Assembly: GCA_000727475.1 (NCBI GenBank)
Contig: KL647296.1
Location: 62,001-126,000, forward strand
Source of the DNA: Sarcocystis neurona
Lineage: Eukaryota; Apicomplexa; Conoidasida; Eucoccidiorida; Sarcocystidae
Direction of reading: 5' to 3'
Length of the DNA stretch: 64,000 bases
The translations under genes and the position numbers were made by a program. Below the pieces are notes generated by a model that was given only the letters and a program-made list of their open reading frames with translations, was not told the DNA's origin and ran no database searches. This document shows, piece by piece, positions 1 through 13,400 of this stretch (its first letter is position 1; each line of letters starts with the position of its first letter).

Positions 1-3000
1 TCTGAGAATAGAAAACGCGGAGGGCGGGCGTTTAGATGGTCAACTCGCATGCACAGACACCGATTTCGAGGCGCGGCGTGCACCGTTATCGGTGGGAAGC
101 TGGCCTACTACCTCGGATGGCTACTACACGTTATGTGTGTAATTTAACGTAATTTTTACAAAGTTCCTCGCCAAACGGTACACAACTGTCTTTACGTGTA
201 AACGTTTGTACAGAGGTATAGGCCCGGATACGTGTAGATTGCAGACATGCGGCGGCTTGGCGGCTTCTGAGAACGGCTGTATACACACATACATGACATT
301 GAAAATTCCCTGATACCAACCGACTGAGGAAAGGCTAGGGAAACCTTACGTCCCTACGATGTCCTGAAGGTCCACCAATAAATACAGACAGGCTCATATT
401 ACTAACAGTAGCGGGATACGTAAGCGCGAGTACAGTGTCGGTTGAAGGTGTAGAGCCTCCTAATAATCATCATCATCGCGACACGCTGCGGAGTCAATAC
501 GCGCGCTTCCTCAACCACGTATGCCCCACCGAGATATGGCAGGATGAAGTCATATGGTGTGCAACGGCAAAATTTTGTACACGTGGAGTACTGGCATCAC
601 ATGCCGTGAATATTCACATTGTATGAGAGGCGAAAAAGTGAGAACAAGAGATACACTGGTAGTGGGTGGACGGAGAGAGAGTGAAAGATGAACTGATTAC
701 AGCGAGAGGCCTACAGATAATATGTAGAGGTAGAATATATAGAGGGGCCGGTAGTTATGTGGCCGTAGATACTCCCAAAAAACTTGGGTGTGTGCGGGCA
801 GTAGTTATGTGGCCGTAGACACCCCCACAAAATTTGGGTGTGTGCGGGCACAACGCGCCACAGACACTACACGACACGACACAATGGTCTTGCAGAGTTT
901 TCTGACGATATATAGAAGTGCAGGAAGGAGTGTGTGTATTCGCATGTTGTAGCAGAGTACTACAAGGCTCCAATACAACCGTGTGTAGGCGGATTTGTAG
1001 CCTACTTTGCATCCAGCCACAGACACACGGAAGTATACCCGTTTAACAGGTATTCGCGTAAAAGTTCTAGTGCTGTATGATTTGGTCCCTCATCTTAGTT
1101 TTCGACATTATTATCGCTCTCTTCGACTGGTATTACCTGGTGCGGTCTAAGCTCAGGCCTGAGACATATCTACGGTAACATTCTCACTGTGTCAACGGTT
1201 GTAACCGCAGAAGGCGCTCCTTTAGCGCAGAACAAAAACACTTCGTACCAGCGCACGGACGCACGTGTCGTGTACACTGTAGAAAAAACTGCCGAGGATA
1301 CGTAAAAGCATAGACGTACATATGCGTAAGGACACAACATACAGGATGATGATGACACGCCCGTAGGTAGGTAGAAAGATGTCAAGAAAAACACATCAGT
1401 TTACGTACTTTTCCGCAAACGTCGGTAGTCGTGCCACACTCTCTTTCCAAAGCGAGCCAGTGAGCGCGTTATGACATTCACCTTGTGAAAATACAAATGT
1501 CTCCCCGATCACATTGTTGAACGCCTTACACAGTGGGCGTTCTACACCGTGTTGAGGACCACAACTTCTTTTGTATTATTTCCACCATACAAAGACCACA
1601 CAATAATTAGAAACCCCCAAGTCCTGGATCTGTCGCTACTGCTGTGCGCTGCAGATTTGGACGCGAACGAGGAGAACGGCTCTCTTCAGGGCCACACGAC
1701 ACACACGTATTTATACACCTGTAACTGCACCCAGTAAGCCTGTACACGTAGACGTAGCTATACGAGTACCTTCTGCTTCGACGCACAGAAGTATGTAAGT
1801 GTAGATATGTGTATGTTTCTCTGTCGGCCACGTTCGCGCAGACGTATAAAATGACATGCCCAGTTCACGTACACAGCACTGAAGGAGTTCTGAGGCTTAG
1901 GAACAACCGTTTCATGATTGAATGTTACACGTCACCTTCAACGACACAGCATTTTCAAAGAACACAGTCGGGGAGCCTTGATACTATCTGTCGACTGTCA
2001 CCCTTCGAAAGGATCTAATGCAGCGATGTGTTTAAGGATGGGGGCAAAGGAAGGACTCAGTAATGTATATATATTCATTTTCATGTCCCTTCTCCTAATA
2101 GGGACACACTTTGTACACAGTAGGTGTATTTGTGTCTTGCGAGAAAGTGAAAATCCAGCACGCACACATATAAGGGATATTGTACACGTAAACAAGTATA
2201 TCTCTACACAGGATACTTCTGGCTAAACAAGTGTATCCGTTTCTGCACTGCAGGCACACCGTATGACTATTTGTATTCGAAGTAAGGCTAAGATACTTCA
2301 ACACACCCTGTTTTCAGGAGTCAATTTGAGTTATACTCCTTGAAATACCGAATCACACGGTTCGTCTTTTACCTTTGTAACGTTAAACAAAGGCATGCTT
2401 CACTACCTGAAGAATGGTACAGAAGAACCTCCGCATTTCTGCTTGTAGACTTAGCATAGCGTAAAGGGTGTACCTCACAATTGTCTTTACCAAACAGACG
2501 CATACACCCGTATATACAGGCGTAGACTCATACGTATAAATGTACGTGTACATGCGTATATCATTACGGACAAATCTCGCTTGTGTTTTCCCATCGCTTG
2601 AATACTCTCTACTTAAGCGAGGGAATGAACGTCTCGCTTGCCAATCAATTTGAAAGCGTTGGGAAACCGACGTTTCTGAAAGGCATTCCAGGCACCCCTG
2701 CAGCGTATCAGCTGTTGCAGCGGCGCCACGAGACCTGCTTGCAGCTGGACAAAACGCGAAGCTACCTCTCGAGAAGAATACGGATGGGGACAGCACGTGC
2801 AAAAGGGGTTCTACACAGGCGTGCTCCATGAAGTACTGGCCGCGTGACGAGCCTTCGCCTCATCCTCCGTGGACGTATAGCGCATAGCGCACGTGAAGGT
2901 GTGGATCTAAAGATACCGCAGGCAAACAGAACACTGTCTGCGTTATTACCGTGTGTGCTTTTTAGCAGCAAATGCGTCAGATGTACAGAACGCATTGCTC

Positions 3001-4992
3001 CTAGCTTGGCTTCGTTTGCTCCTCTTTGACCTGCTTGCCGTACGCACTGATAAGTCAGGTGGTTGCACAGAGGCGCACGCGCATTTGTGAACAATCAACG
3101 AACTACTGAGCCGCGTCAAGAACTTTGACGTATTCGATTTTTGAAAAAGCGCGACACACGCATTACGCCATTTTCTAAAAATGCAGTCGGAACCTTGTTC
3201 AGGTGTGTCGTCAGTGCACTGTGTACACCGCATGTACGAAAGGTGTTCAAAGCGCCCTCTGCACCTGTGAGAAAGAGCAAGTGAACTGAGCCGGCGAAGC
3301 TGTATGTTGCGCACCATACAGACAGATGTACATACGGACGATATATACACGCGTACGTGCGTATGTATGTAATTTTGTCACAAGTGCGAACACGTGCATT
3401 ATTAGCACGCGGAGCCTGAACACCTGGACTGCCAAAATGGGACTGCTTTGACGACCCCAGGTTCGTCTGTAAGTTTGTCACCTCGGGGAATACACTGCCC
3501 CCGACGTGGGGGCAGCATAACCGTAAGCTTTATACAGGTTGCGCACGTGATCCACGCTTTCCGCAGGTACACCCGCGTCGTGAGTGACCAGAAATGGAAA
3601 CAGATACTGCGACTCCTGGGAGAAAACTTCTTACAACATATCTCTTTGAAGCAACACACGTCCACATTAACGCGGATCCATCACCGTGTACCCAGGCCCG
3701 CCCTGAACGTCTGCTTTACGCAGACACGCGCGTACATCAGAACACAACCACAGGACAAACATACGTATAATAATGTATGTAGGTGGCTGCGCAGCATTCG
3801 GCGCTGCTGCGGTGAAGGTGCTCCGTCTGTTGGGTTGTCTACGAGGTGGTCGTCCTGCCTGTGCATCGCAGTCACGGGTAGACGCACACATCTTTACAAG
3901 CGACACCGGGCAGGCAGACGCAGTAACTCACAAGAAATACAACGCTACGAAAGTCGCACTCACACATCCACACAAATGCATACAACTGCCACACATGCAC
4001 AAACTCTCCGCTCACCTGCGAAGACATCTATGCGGGTATATACGTGGTACACACATACGCCCACATGAAGTACAGGTGCAGGCAACCACTACATACACGG
4101 GCGCAGACACATAGGAGTACACCAGCTACGCTCGAACATGCAAACTATGCCACATGGCCTGTACTACGTTTCAAATGCGTGTTGAAAGCAGAAAATGAAG
4201 CGCGTCTTTTACGGTGCGCAGATTCGGAACGTCGGCAAATCTGCACTTGTGCAGTCTGTCGTCGCACCTGTCTGTGCGTTCTCTGCAGGCTTCTTTCTAG
4301 AGATTTCGAAAACGCCTGCAGCGCACCTCTGCTTTGATCCCCCCAGAGCCGCCTCTCGAGCACAATGCCTCTGCATCGCTTAATGAAACGCCATACAAAC
4401 GGATCTTCCTAGCTCCGGTTTCCTCTACACACCATGGATACATACGTGTATACTTACCAGCGTGTGCGTACGTCTGTGTGTGTCTGTGTCTGTAGACGCT
4501 AATATATATATATATATAGATAGATATATATATATATACGAATGTGCTCACACAGACAAGACTTTGGGAATTAATAGTACGCCAACACCTGTGTATTTGA
4601 AAATGTTTCTCGTTCGCTGTGCACGGGCCTCGCCTCAACAGCGTCGGAAAAACGGGGCCTGCGCCCGAAAAAACGATCGCTCATTGCAGCGCCGACCCGC
4701 TGAGAAACAGGTATTCGGTATATCTACATTGATGTGTGTACACAATCGATATCAACACACGTGTGTTCACACCTATGTACGTAGATGTAGATGTATAAAT
4801 AAACAGACAGGTGCTACACCACACAAATAGGCGTGTACACGTGCATATATATATATATATAAATATGTTGATTTACATAGAGGAATCACACACATGTGCT
4901 ATTCACACTCATGCATAGGTATATATATACGATGCCTGCACGTAGACACTTAGACCACAGGTAAACGCGTGTATGTAGAGGTAGAACTGCAT
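1..4992. other. Non-coding region downstream of the kinase gene
   Basis: I see no supportable gene here. Open frames are short, lack family motifs and do not join across plausible splice sites. The stretch holds CA/TG- and TA-rich low-complexity DNA, (TA)n runs near 4500-4540 and 4840-4862, and a 50-bp tandem duplication at 751-850. It includes whatever 3' untranslated sequence follows the kinase stop codon at 4993. CAG repeats are almost absent, unlike the region immediately to the right. Confidence 0.6.
751..850. repeat. 50-bp tandem duplication with internal hairpin
   Basis: Two adjacent 50-bp units (751-800 and 801-850) both begin gtagttatgtggccgtaga and end ttgggtgtgtgcgggca. They differ at about four positions. 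Each contains a short inverted repeat (cccc...gggtg type) that could form a small hairpin. Confidence 0.9.
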
Positions 4993-5830
4993 TCAGCGAA
5001 GAAGATGCAGGAACTCCTCGTAAGTGATGTAGCCGTCCTTGTTGGCGTCAATGGCCTTAATTTCAGCTAACACACTACGATACAGCGGGAGATTTTCCGG
5101 AGTCACTACATCCAGATCTTGCAGAAATTCTTCGTCTTCGTTGGTTAGTAAAGCCAAACCTGAGGCGGCAGTCTCCTCGTCCTGCAGCAGCCCCCCCCTC
5201 TGTGCAGGTGCGCTGCTCCAGGATGCTACAGCGCCTGCTTCTTCGGTCTTTGCTGCTGCTACTTTGGACGTCCCGTGCCCTGCTACGGGGGGGGCACAGA
5301 GGTCTGTTGCAGCTGCTGTGGAGACGCTGTCTGCGGCGGCGTGAGTCGCAACGTCTTGTCCTGCTCCGAAACTGCAGTAGCTGCCTCTACGACTCTCTGT
5401 TGCTGCAGTACCCACTGCTGCTGCTGCATCCTCTTCGGCATTCTCTCGCTTTTCTACCACAGACCCACGTGCCGCGCGTGCACGCGTGTTTGCACCGCCT
5501 GTCCCCGGATTGAAGCGCAGACGGCTCCTCTCCGTCTCTCCGTCGCAGGAGACAAGATGCGAGAATTCCCGATGCTGCCGCAACTGCTGCTGTGACAAGG
5601 CAGTCGCACCGCCACCGCACTTGCCAGCAGCGTCAACAGCAGCAGCAACACCGGCAGCAGCATCGACAGGAGCACTGGCATCAGCAGCAGCACCAGCGGC
5701 AGCAGCAGCAAGTGTGGCAGCATCAGAGGAGGAAACAGCAGAAGGAGCAGGAGACAGGGAAAGAGTGGTCAGCACGTCCTTGTAGCTCGCTTGTCCATCA
5801 AAGTCGCGATCGAAGTAGCGGAACGCAGCT
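4993..5830 (-). CDS. CDPK last exon: EF-hands 3 and 4
   Basis: After the acceptor (ctgcag on the minus strand) the exon completes an Arg codon and reads AAFRYFDRDFDG, the standard start of CDPK EF-hand 3. The loop is DRDFDGQASYKD: usable Asp ligands at positions 1, 3, 5 and 12, but Ala where Ile/Leu is usual. About 215 residues of Ala-rich repeat (with GAAADASAP-type runs) follow, then EF-hand 4 with the canonical loop DANKDGYITYEE. The protein ends FLHLLR before a TGA at 4993-4995. In ordinary CDPKs the EF3-EF4 linker is about 25-35 residues. Phase 2 entry matches the EF-hand 2 exon exactly. Confidence 0.93.
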
Positions 5831-8800
5831 CTGCAGCACAGCAAAAGCAGAGAATCCCTACATAGCCGCGCTCACGTATGCCTTTCTACGGAGGAATCTA
5901 CGGTCCGTCGAGGAGCCAGCTGGACGGCTCTACACATCCATATACACACATACACGTGTAGGTGTGTGTGGCGTACATACACGTCAACACAGATGGCGTA
6001 AACGTTTTGCCAGTCCGCATGTGAGTAGTACCTGACGCTTTCTTGCATGCAAACGCAAAGCGAATCTTCAACCCATGTCACCAGCAGCACTGCCTAGGAA
6101 AAGAGTCACAGATTGGGATATACGTGCCATGTGTACCTACATACGTATGAAAGCATCCACGTACATGCATATACATACATGCCTATACACACATATACAT
6201 ACACACACAGACAGGGGTATACGCGTAAGGATCCACTGGCTCAGGCAGACGACCCTGTACGTATTTACATCTCCTTACGGAAATGCTCGTGGATGAAAAT
6301 GCACACACATCTTAGTAGCCACACGCACAAACTTATTTACGTTATTGTTCCAGTGTCTCGCGTAAGGCTGCTGCTCGTGGCAACGTCACTCGGCGTGCAC
6401 AAGTGTGGAGCTCTCGGTCCCCATCTCAACGACGTTCTCCACAGCAGCATGGCAACGTGCAGCAGTTCCACTTGTCTTGTAAAACAGGAAGCGGCAGTAG
6501 CCCTATTACCACGCTGCCTCGGCAGGCCTAAGCAAAGCACCGAGTCACCTCTGCACGTGTTCGAACAGAGAAGAACGCTTCCCTGTATATATATATATAT
6601 ATATATTGTGAGATACGTAGAGATCGGTAGACAGACAGGCAGGAGCACATATGTATATATAGAGAGAGTGAGGTACAAAGAAAGAGGTAGGCAGACAGTG
6701 GACAGATAGTGAGACATATGGGGAGACACAGACAGGCGAAGGGGGACACATAGACGTGTGCATATATAGATATATATATATATAATGTATGTACATAGAA
6801 ACGGGCAGACATAGCGGAGGGAGATATAAGTAGATAGACACAGAAAGAGAGACAAAGACACCCAGGCAGACGGATACGCAGGGACTGGAAACAGGTAAAG
6901 ATACACAGACAGACATTTCTGTAGACAGATTTGCAGGAGCGAACGTGGCTGTATCAGCTTCACGTAAGGTGGCAGCACCAGGACAGTGCAGGGACACAGC
7001 AGTTTTAAAGTAACGTGCTCATGCTTCCGCAGCGAGGCCCGTGAGGCAGCAGAGCAGCTCGCCGATGCTGCGCCGGAGCACCGCCACATCCCTGCTGTTG
7101 AGACGCGCGAGCAAGAGTCTCTTCCCCTTGCAACGCATTAACGTATACCTGCGTCAACGTGTATGCGTCTATACAGGTACACAAGTACACCCAACTTTTT
7201 ACGTAAATACGCGTGTACACTCTTTATACATTCTTGTACTACCACACACGTACCTATATTCGAACAAACATACATACACATATAGGTGTGCATAGACATA
7301 AGTCGCTATGAATATATGTACACGTGTATACGCACACACATATTTGTGTAGCAAGTGGTATATGTATGCCTGTGCAGGGAAATCTGCGCACAGGAGAAAG
7401 AGACACAACGCCTCGAATACCTGCAGAGTTCTTCGCGGTGGAGCAAATCCCACTGGTCAAGCGATGCAGCAAGAAACTCTACAAATTCAATGGTACCGCT
7501 TCCGTCTGTGTCCATGCCTGCGACCACGTCATCCAGCCAACTGCTGCTCTGTTGCTGTTCACTTATTTTCGACAGCTCTGTGTTCAACATAACATTTCCT
7601 CCTTCTGTTGCTTTTCCAACTGCTGCCGCTTCTCCTCCTTTTCTTCCCACTTCTACCACCGTCTCTCGCCCTGCCGGCGCTGCGTCGTCTCTTCCTGCTG
7701 CTGCGTCTCCTGCTGCGCTTTCGCTTCCTGCTCCTCCAGTCCTTCCGGCTGCTTCACTCCACGTCGTCCCTTTCTGCGTCCTGGCAACACCCGTCTCCAC
7801 TAGTCTGCTTCCAGCTGCTGCTGCTTCTTCTCCTCTTCCTCCTGCAATCACGACTTCTGCTGCAGCTGCTGCCCCTCCTTTCTCTTCGTCAGCTGCGCGT
7901 CTTCTCTCTTGGCCAGTTGCTGACAAGTGCGCTGCATGCCTGCTCTCCTGTCTTGCTTCACTCTTCGCTTCTCCGGCTGCTTCCCCATTTCTGGAGATCT
8001 TCGACCTGCCGGCTGGTCCCCTTCCGTGTCTCTCCTCTACTGCTGCTGCCGCGCTGCACGTTGCTGCTTCACGAGCCTCTGTACTACCTGTGTCTCGGAG
8101 TTTTCTCTCTCCAGCTACTGCACTTCCTTCTGCTGCTGTGCACCCCCTTGGCCCTGCTATATCGTCCGATGCTGCGACTTCTCCTGGAACACCTGCCTTC
8201 TCTCCTAGTTCTCTATCCCCTGCCGCTGCCGTCTCTGAGTCACCAACTCCGTCGCACCCCCCTCCTCGTCCTGCACCTGCTGCCGCCGTTGATTCTACAG
8301 CTGCAGCCTCCTCTCCTTTAACAAAAATGTCCTGTGCGCATGGCACGCTGCTGCAGTCTTCGCTGCTGCGATAACTGCTGCTGCCGCTGCGGCCGTCGCT
8401 GCCGACGTGGCTGCTCGCCAGACTGGTCACTCGGTTGCTGCTACTGCTGTTGCTCGTATTCCTGCTGCTGCTAAAAATGTTGCCGCTACTACCGATGTCC
8501 GAAGTACTGCTGCTGGTGCTAGTGGCGTTGCTACTGCTGGTGACGCAGAGGTGCTTGGCACAGTTGCATCTAGAGGAGTATTCGAGTGCTGTTGTTTCAT
8601 CGGCACCGCGAAGCAGCAGCCAGCGTGTGAACGGCAGCAGAAAGGCTGGCAGCGGCAAGCCGAGCAACGCATGCACATTTAAGATGTAGGGCAGCAGCTG
8701 CTCAGGAGCAGCATCTCCTCCTGCTGCATGGAGGACAGCCAGCCTGCGCAGGGACCGCAGCCCGGGCTTCAAGGTGCCGCTCAGAAGCAGCGGCAGTTGG

Positions 8801-10451
8801 GTGCGCGGTGTTAACGACGCTGCTAAACGGTGCAGCGCTCTGCGACTTCCCCTCTCCCACACACGCCCCAGGAAGCCGCTGCTGGCTCCACCACCGTCTC
8901 TCACAGCAGCACCAGCAGCCGCTTCGACAACGCCGCGCCCAACAGCAGCAGCACCGCACGATGCTTCACTGCATCCCACCACACACCGACAGCAGAGTTT
9001 CTCGCTGTTCCTGCTGTTGCTCCTGCCGCTGCAGCCGACCCGGCCCTCTTGCACGACGCTCTCCCTGCTGCCAAACACGGCCGCAGCAGCACTGGCACGT
9101 CGCGAAGACGACGGCAATTGACGAATAAGAACAGCTCCACCCCCAGTGGCACCGTGCCCTGCAGCAGCAGAAGCAGCACGGGGAGGAGTGGCCGCACCGC
9201 CGGAGTGCGACGGAGAGGACGTGTACAAAGCAGCGGCGTCCTCTGCTGATGCTGCAGCGCCACCGCCAACTGCGGCTGCGTGGCAGATGCTACTGCTGTA
9301 CTTCTTCGCGCAGCAGTAGAACTCCGCGGTACAGAAGTCGCGGGCCAGCAGCAGACCCCACCGGAAATCCTCCACTACAAACACACACAGGATGCATGCA
9401 GAGGGACACACAGCAACTATCTACAAAGACGACGACTACATCTTAGCCCTATCTTCTATCACGAAACATTCGCACGCTGCTCTACTCACACAAAGAAAGA
9501 AACACATGCGCAGATGTAGACTTACGCATTAACCACCTATCCACACGAATACATACATATATACCGCCTCGACAAAGAGTCTCCTTGTCCTAGTGCCTGT
9601 AGTAATAGTAGTAGTAGTGGTGGCAGTTGTAGTGGTTGTTGTAGCAGTAGAACCTGACGCAGCACCGCATGCCGCGGTTGCTGCGGCGACGTCCACAATG
9701 GGAGCAGCGCTCTAGTAGCACTCCACTTGTTTATTACTATTCATAGTAGCGCGTGCCAGCGACTGCGGCCGTAGCGTCGGCTGCAGAAGCAGCCCTTCCG
9801 CCGCTTCAATTCGTCTGCGCAGTAATGCCGCAGCACCCCTCCTCGCCCACCTTTGACAGCACACCTGTACGTGAATATATATGTGTATATGTATACAGGT
9901 ATATGTAACTGCAGCCGCGTGTACGGACAGCACAATGTACACACAAGTCTATTTTGGGTATGCAAGACACGCGTGGCGCGTGCGCTGTCTGCCGCACAAA
10001 GACGATGTCGAATGAGAACAGGCGGAGATTTTTCAGCACTCTCGCGTGGGTTCTCTTCTGCAGACGAAGAGGAGCCGCTCTTGCCCTTCATCAAAGCAGC
10101 GCGGCGGCGGTTCCCCAGCGACATCCCCTGGACTTGGGCTACTTTGTTCAAAAGGCAAGTACCAATGTGTATGCACATGTGTATACACGTAGACGGAACG
10201 AGCGGGAGAGCGGCACGTGAGGAGACGTACGCATAAGCCGAGAAACAGCAAAACAAAGATACGTGTCCCAGTTCACTATCTATCTGTCTACTTGAGACGC
10301 AGCCTCCTATCTCTTCGTCTCTCTGTCCTTCTGCCTTTCCCTTCCACTTCCCCCTTCATCTCTCCTTCCCTCTCTCTCTCTGTCCCTCGCCCCCTCTCTG
10401 TTTCTTTCCCCTATCTCTCTTTCTGCAGATACGCACATACATATGCGTGTG

Positions 10452-10487
<36 letters not shown>

Positions 10488-13400
10488 CGCATACACATAA
10501 GTAGATATCTGCGTCTTTGCACGGGTGTATGTGCATCAATAAAGAGAGAGACACGAATTTGTGTCTCTCACACATACACACGCTGTGCTTTGCACAGCAG
10601 AGATATCTTCCCCAGTTTAGTTCTTCGACGTCGCCGCCAGCTGTGCGACGACGACGTTTACGGCCTCAGCAGAGACGACTTACGCGAGAGAATGCCCTTC
10701 TGGTTTCGGTCCAGAGCAGCAAAGAGGGCACGCAGGACTCGCACTTCCACTTCGTCGCTCATTTCCCTGGCGACGACGGTGCGGAACGCCCGCTGCAGCG
10801 TTTTCAGCGCAGCAAATGAACTCCACGCGGTGGCGCTCAACAGCAGCAGCGTGCGACAGCGGAACACTGCCTCCTGCGCAGGGTCAGCTGCAGCCGGGCA
10901 GCAGCAGCTGCCTCCCTGCTCCTTTCTTTGCAGCTGCTGCGCCCACACTGCTGCGTGCGAGCAGGGCGCGGAACAGGAAGAGAAAGAGGAAGAAGAAGAG
11001 GAAAGGGAAAAAGGCGAACGCGGCCGCGAAAAAAGACCTGCGGGAGGAGGACGACGAGGAGGAGGACGGGGAGGCGGAAAACAGACAGATGATGAGAAAG
11101 GAGCCGGAAAAGGGGAAGGTGGAGACGAGACAAGAGGGGAAGAAGCAGAGGAGACAGCGAGCGGCGGGACACAAGAAGAAGAGCAAAGGGCAGGAGAAAC
11201 TGGAGACGAAAACGAAGTAGGAAATGAAGGACAACGCAACGAAGATCGAAGCGGAGAGGAGGGAGAAGAAGAAGAGGAGAGGAGAGGACGAAGCAAAGAA
11301 GGGAATTTCGCAGAAGAAGGTAGACAACAGGGCAACGACTCCTGAGGCTGCTGCGGCTGCTGCTGCGGGGCCTGCTCTGGTACAAGTAGGCGCCGCTGCT
11401 GGCCGCTAGTTCCTCGCTGCTGCTGAGCAGAGCTCTGCAGGCAACACAGCAGCACAGCAAGCCGTCGCGCCACACAGCCGCACACTGCGCGATATAACGT
11501 GAGCAGCAGAGAGGGGAGAACTGTTGTAAATGTACTTCAGACACACATACGTTTCTACATATTCTGTCCTGAGATATCTGTAGCCACAAAATTGTCTCTT
11601 CTCTATACATTTACATATATCGTGTCTGCATCGTCACTCAGTAATACACGCACAGCAATGTCTTTCTCTCCTCTCTATTAACATGTATACACGCAGGTTT
11701 GAACGCGCACTGAGAACGCCGCACAAAGAGAAACGGGCACGCGAAGACACGTCCAGCTGGTGAAGGGGAGAGGATCTCAGGAATGGGCGGCAGCAAAGAG
11801 CAGGGGTTCAGGCGGAGAACATCGGCGCGCGGAGCCACCCACAGCAGCAGTAGCAGTGTACACTAGCAGCAGCAATGCGCTGCAGGAGCCGCAATGCGCT
11901 GCAGCAGCCGCATGTCGGAGAACCGCAGCAGCACACGCATTCAGCAGCAGCAGCTGGGAGAGGAGGGGCTCGAGGAGAAGCAGCAGTAGAAGCAAAACCA
12001 GCAACTGAAGCGCACGCACCAGCAGAAGCACACAGGGCGAGACACATAGAGTGGGCAAAAAACGCAATACACCGAGCGCTCTGCTCCTGTGGAAAATGAA
12101 ATGCTGCGGTTCGACTGTACAGCAGGTAACTTCTACGTGAGGACCAAGAAAATCTTTCTTCTATCGCATGTAGACTTCGTCGAGTGACCCGCCACTCAGC
12201 GGCTTTCAGCAACGTGGCAGAGACGAGGAGACTAATGCCGTGACCCTGAGAACACTTTGCAGCTGCTGTTGTGCAGCTGCCCAGTTGATGCTGCTGGGGC
12301 TGCAGCGAGTTCAACAAATCCCCCTCTCTGCGAGCTGCTGGTGCTGTCGCTACTGCTGCCGCTGTTGCTGCAAGGGACGCTGCTGCTGACGCTGCTCCGG
12401 CTGCTGTCGCTACTGCTGTCGCTACTGCTGTCGCTACTGCTGTCGCTGCTGCTGTTGCTGCTGCTGTCGCTGCTGCTGCGAGAGATGCTACTGCTGGTGC
12501 TGCTCGGGCTGCTGTCGCTGCTGGTGCCGCTGTTGATGCGAGGGATGCTGCTCTTGGTGCGGCTCAGGCTGCTGTCGCTGCTGCTGCCGCTACTGTTGCC
12601 GCTACTGCTGCCGCTACTGCTGCAAGAAATGCTGATCCTCATGCTGCCTGGGGTGCTGCCGCCAGCGTCGCTGCTGGTGCCGCTACTTCAAAAGCTGCTG
12701 CTGACGCTGCTGTTTTACTGGGTGGCTTCTGCTGCTGCAGTTGGCTGGACGTGTGGCAGCAGCAGTCGCAGCAGCACACGGCTTACGCGACGGTGCGGAT
12801 CCGTAAGGCTTGTGTCATACACGTGAAGCCGTTCAGAGGCACCAGCATCAGCAGCAAAACCAAAAGGATTGCCAGGAACACCGCGAGCGCCAGCAGGACC
12901 AGGGCGAGGACTGGCATGGGGAGGAATAGGAGCTGCTGCAACAGGATCAGCTGCTGCTGTGCGCTGGTGGTGGGGCCACGGATGCGAGGAAGGAGCAGCA
13001 GCTGCAGCTGCACGTGAGTCGACGTGGCTTGTGCGCCTGTCGGTGCTGCTGCTGCTTCGGAGCAGGACATTGGAGCCGAGAGTGGACACGTTGCTGCTGC
13101 TGCCCCTGTCCCTCTGCCCAGTCGTAGGACTGCTGTCAGCGCTACTGCTCCTGCCTTTGCTCCGGCTGACGGTGTCGCTGCTTTTCCAGGCGCCGTTGCC
13201 GGTGTTGCGACTGCTGCTGCTCGGAGCGCTGGTGGTGCCGCTGCTGCTCAGCAGCCCGGTGCTGCTGCTGCTGCTTCTCGATTGTCCCGCCGCGCTGCTG
13301 CTCGTGCTGCTCCTGTGGGCGACCCGAAGATCGGCACTTCGCGCTGCAGCAGCACACTCAGAGGCAAGACACAGGCTCGAACAGGGCCGCCGCAGCTTTC

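Noticed and set aside
7355..8374. Plus-strand Ser/Ala/Pro-rich frame of 339 codons
   Set aside because: Antisense shadow of the EF-hand 2 exon in CTG-rich DNA. The minus strand carries the EF-hand motif.
12257..12826. Plus-strand Leu-rich frame of 189 codons
   Set aside because: A pure reading of CTG repeats as Leu, antisense to the kinase locus, with no protein character.
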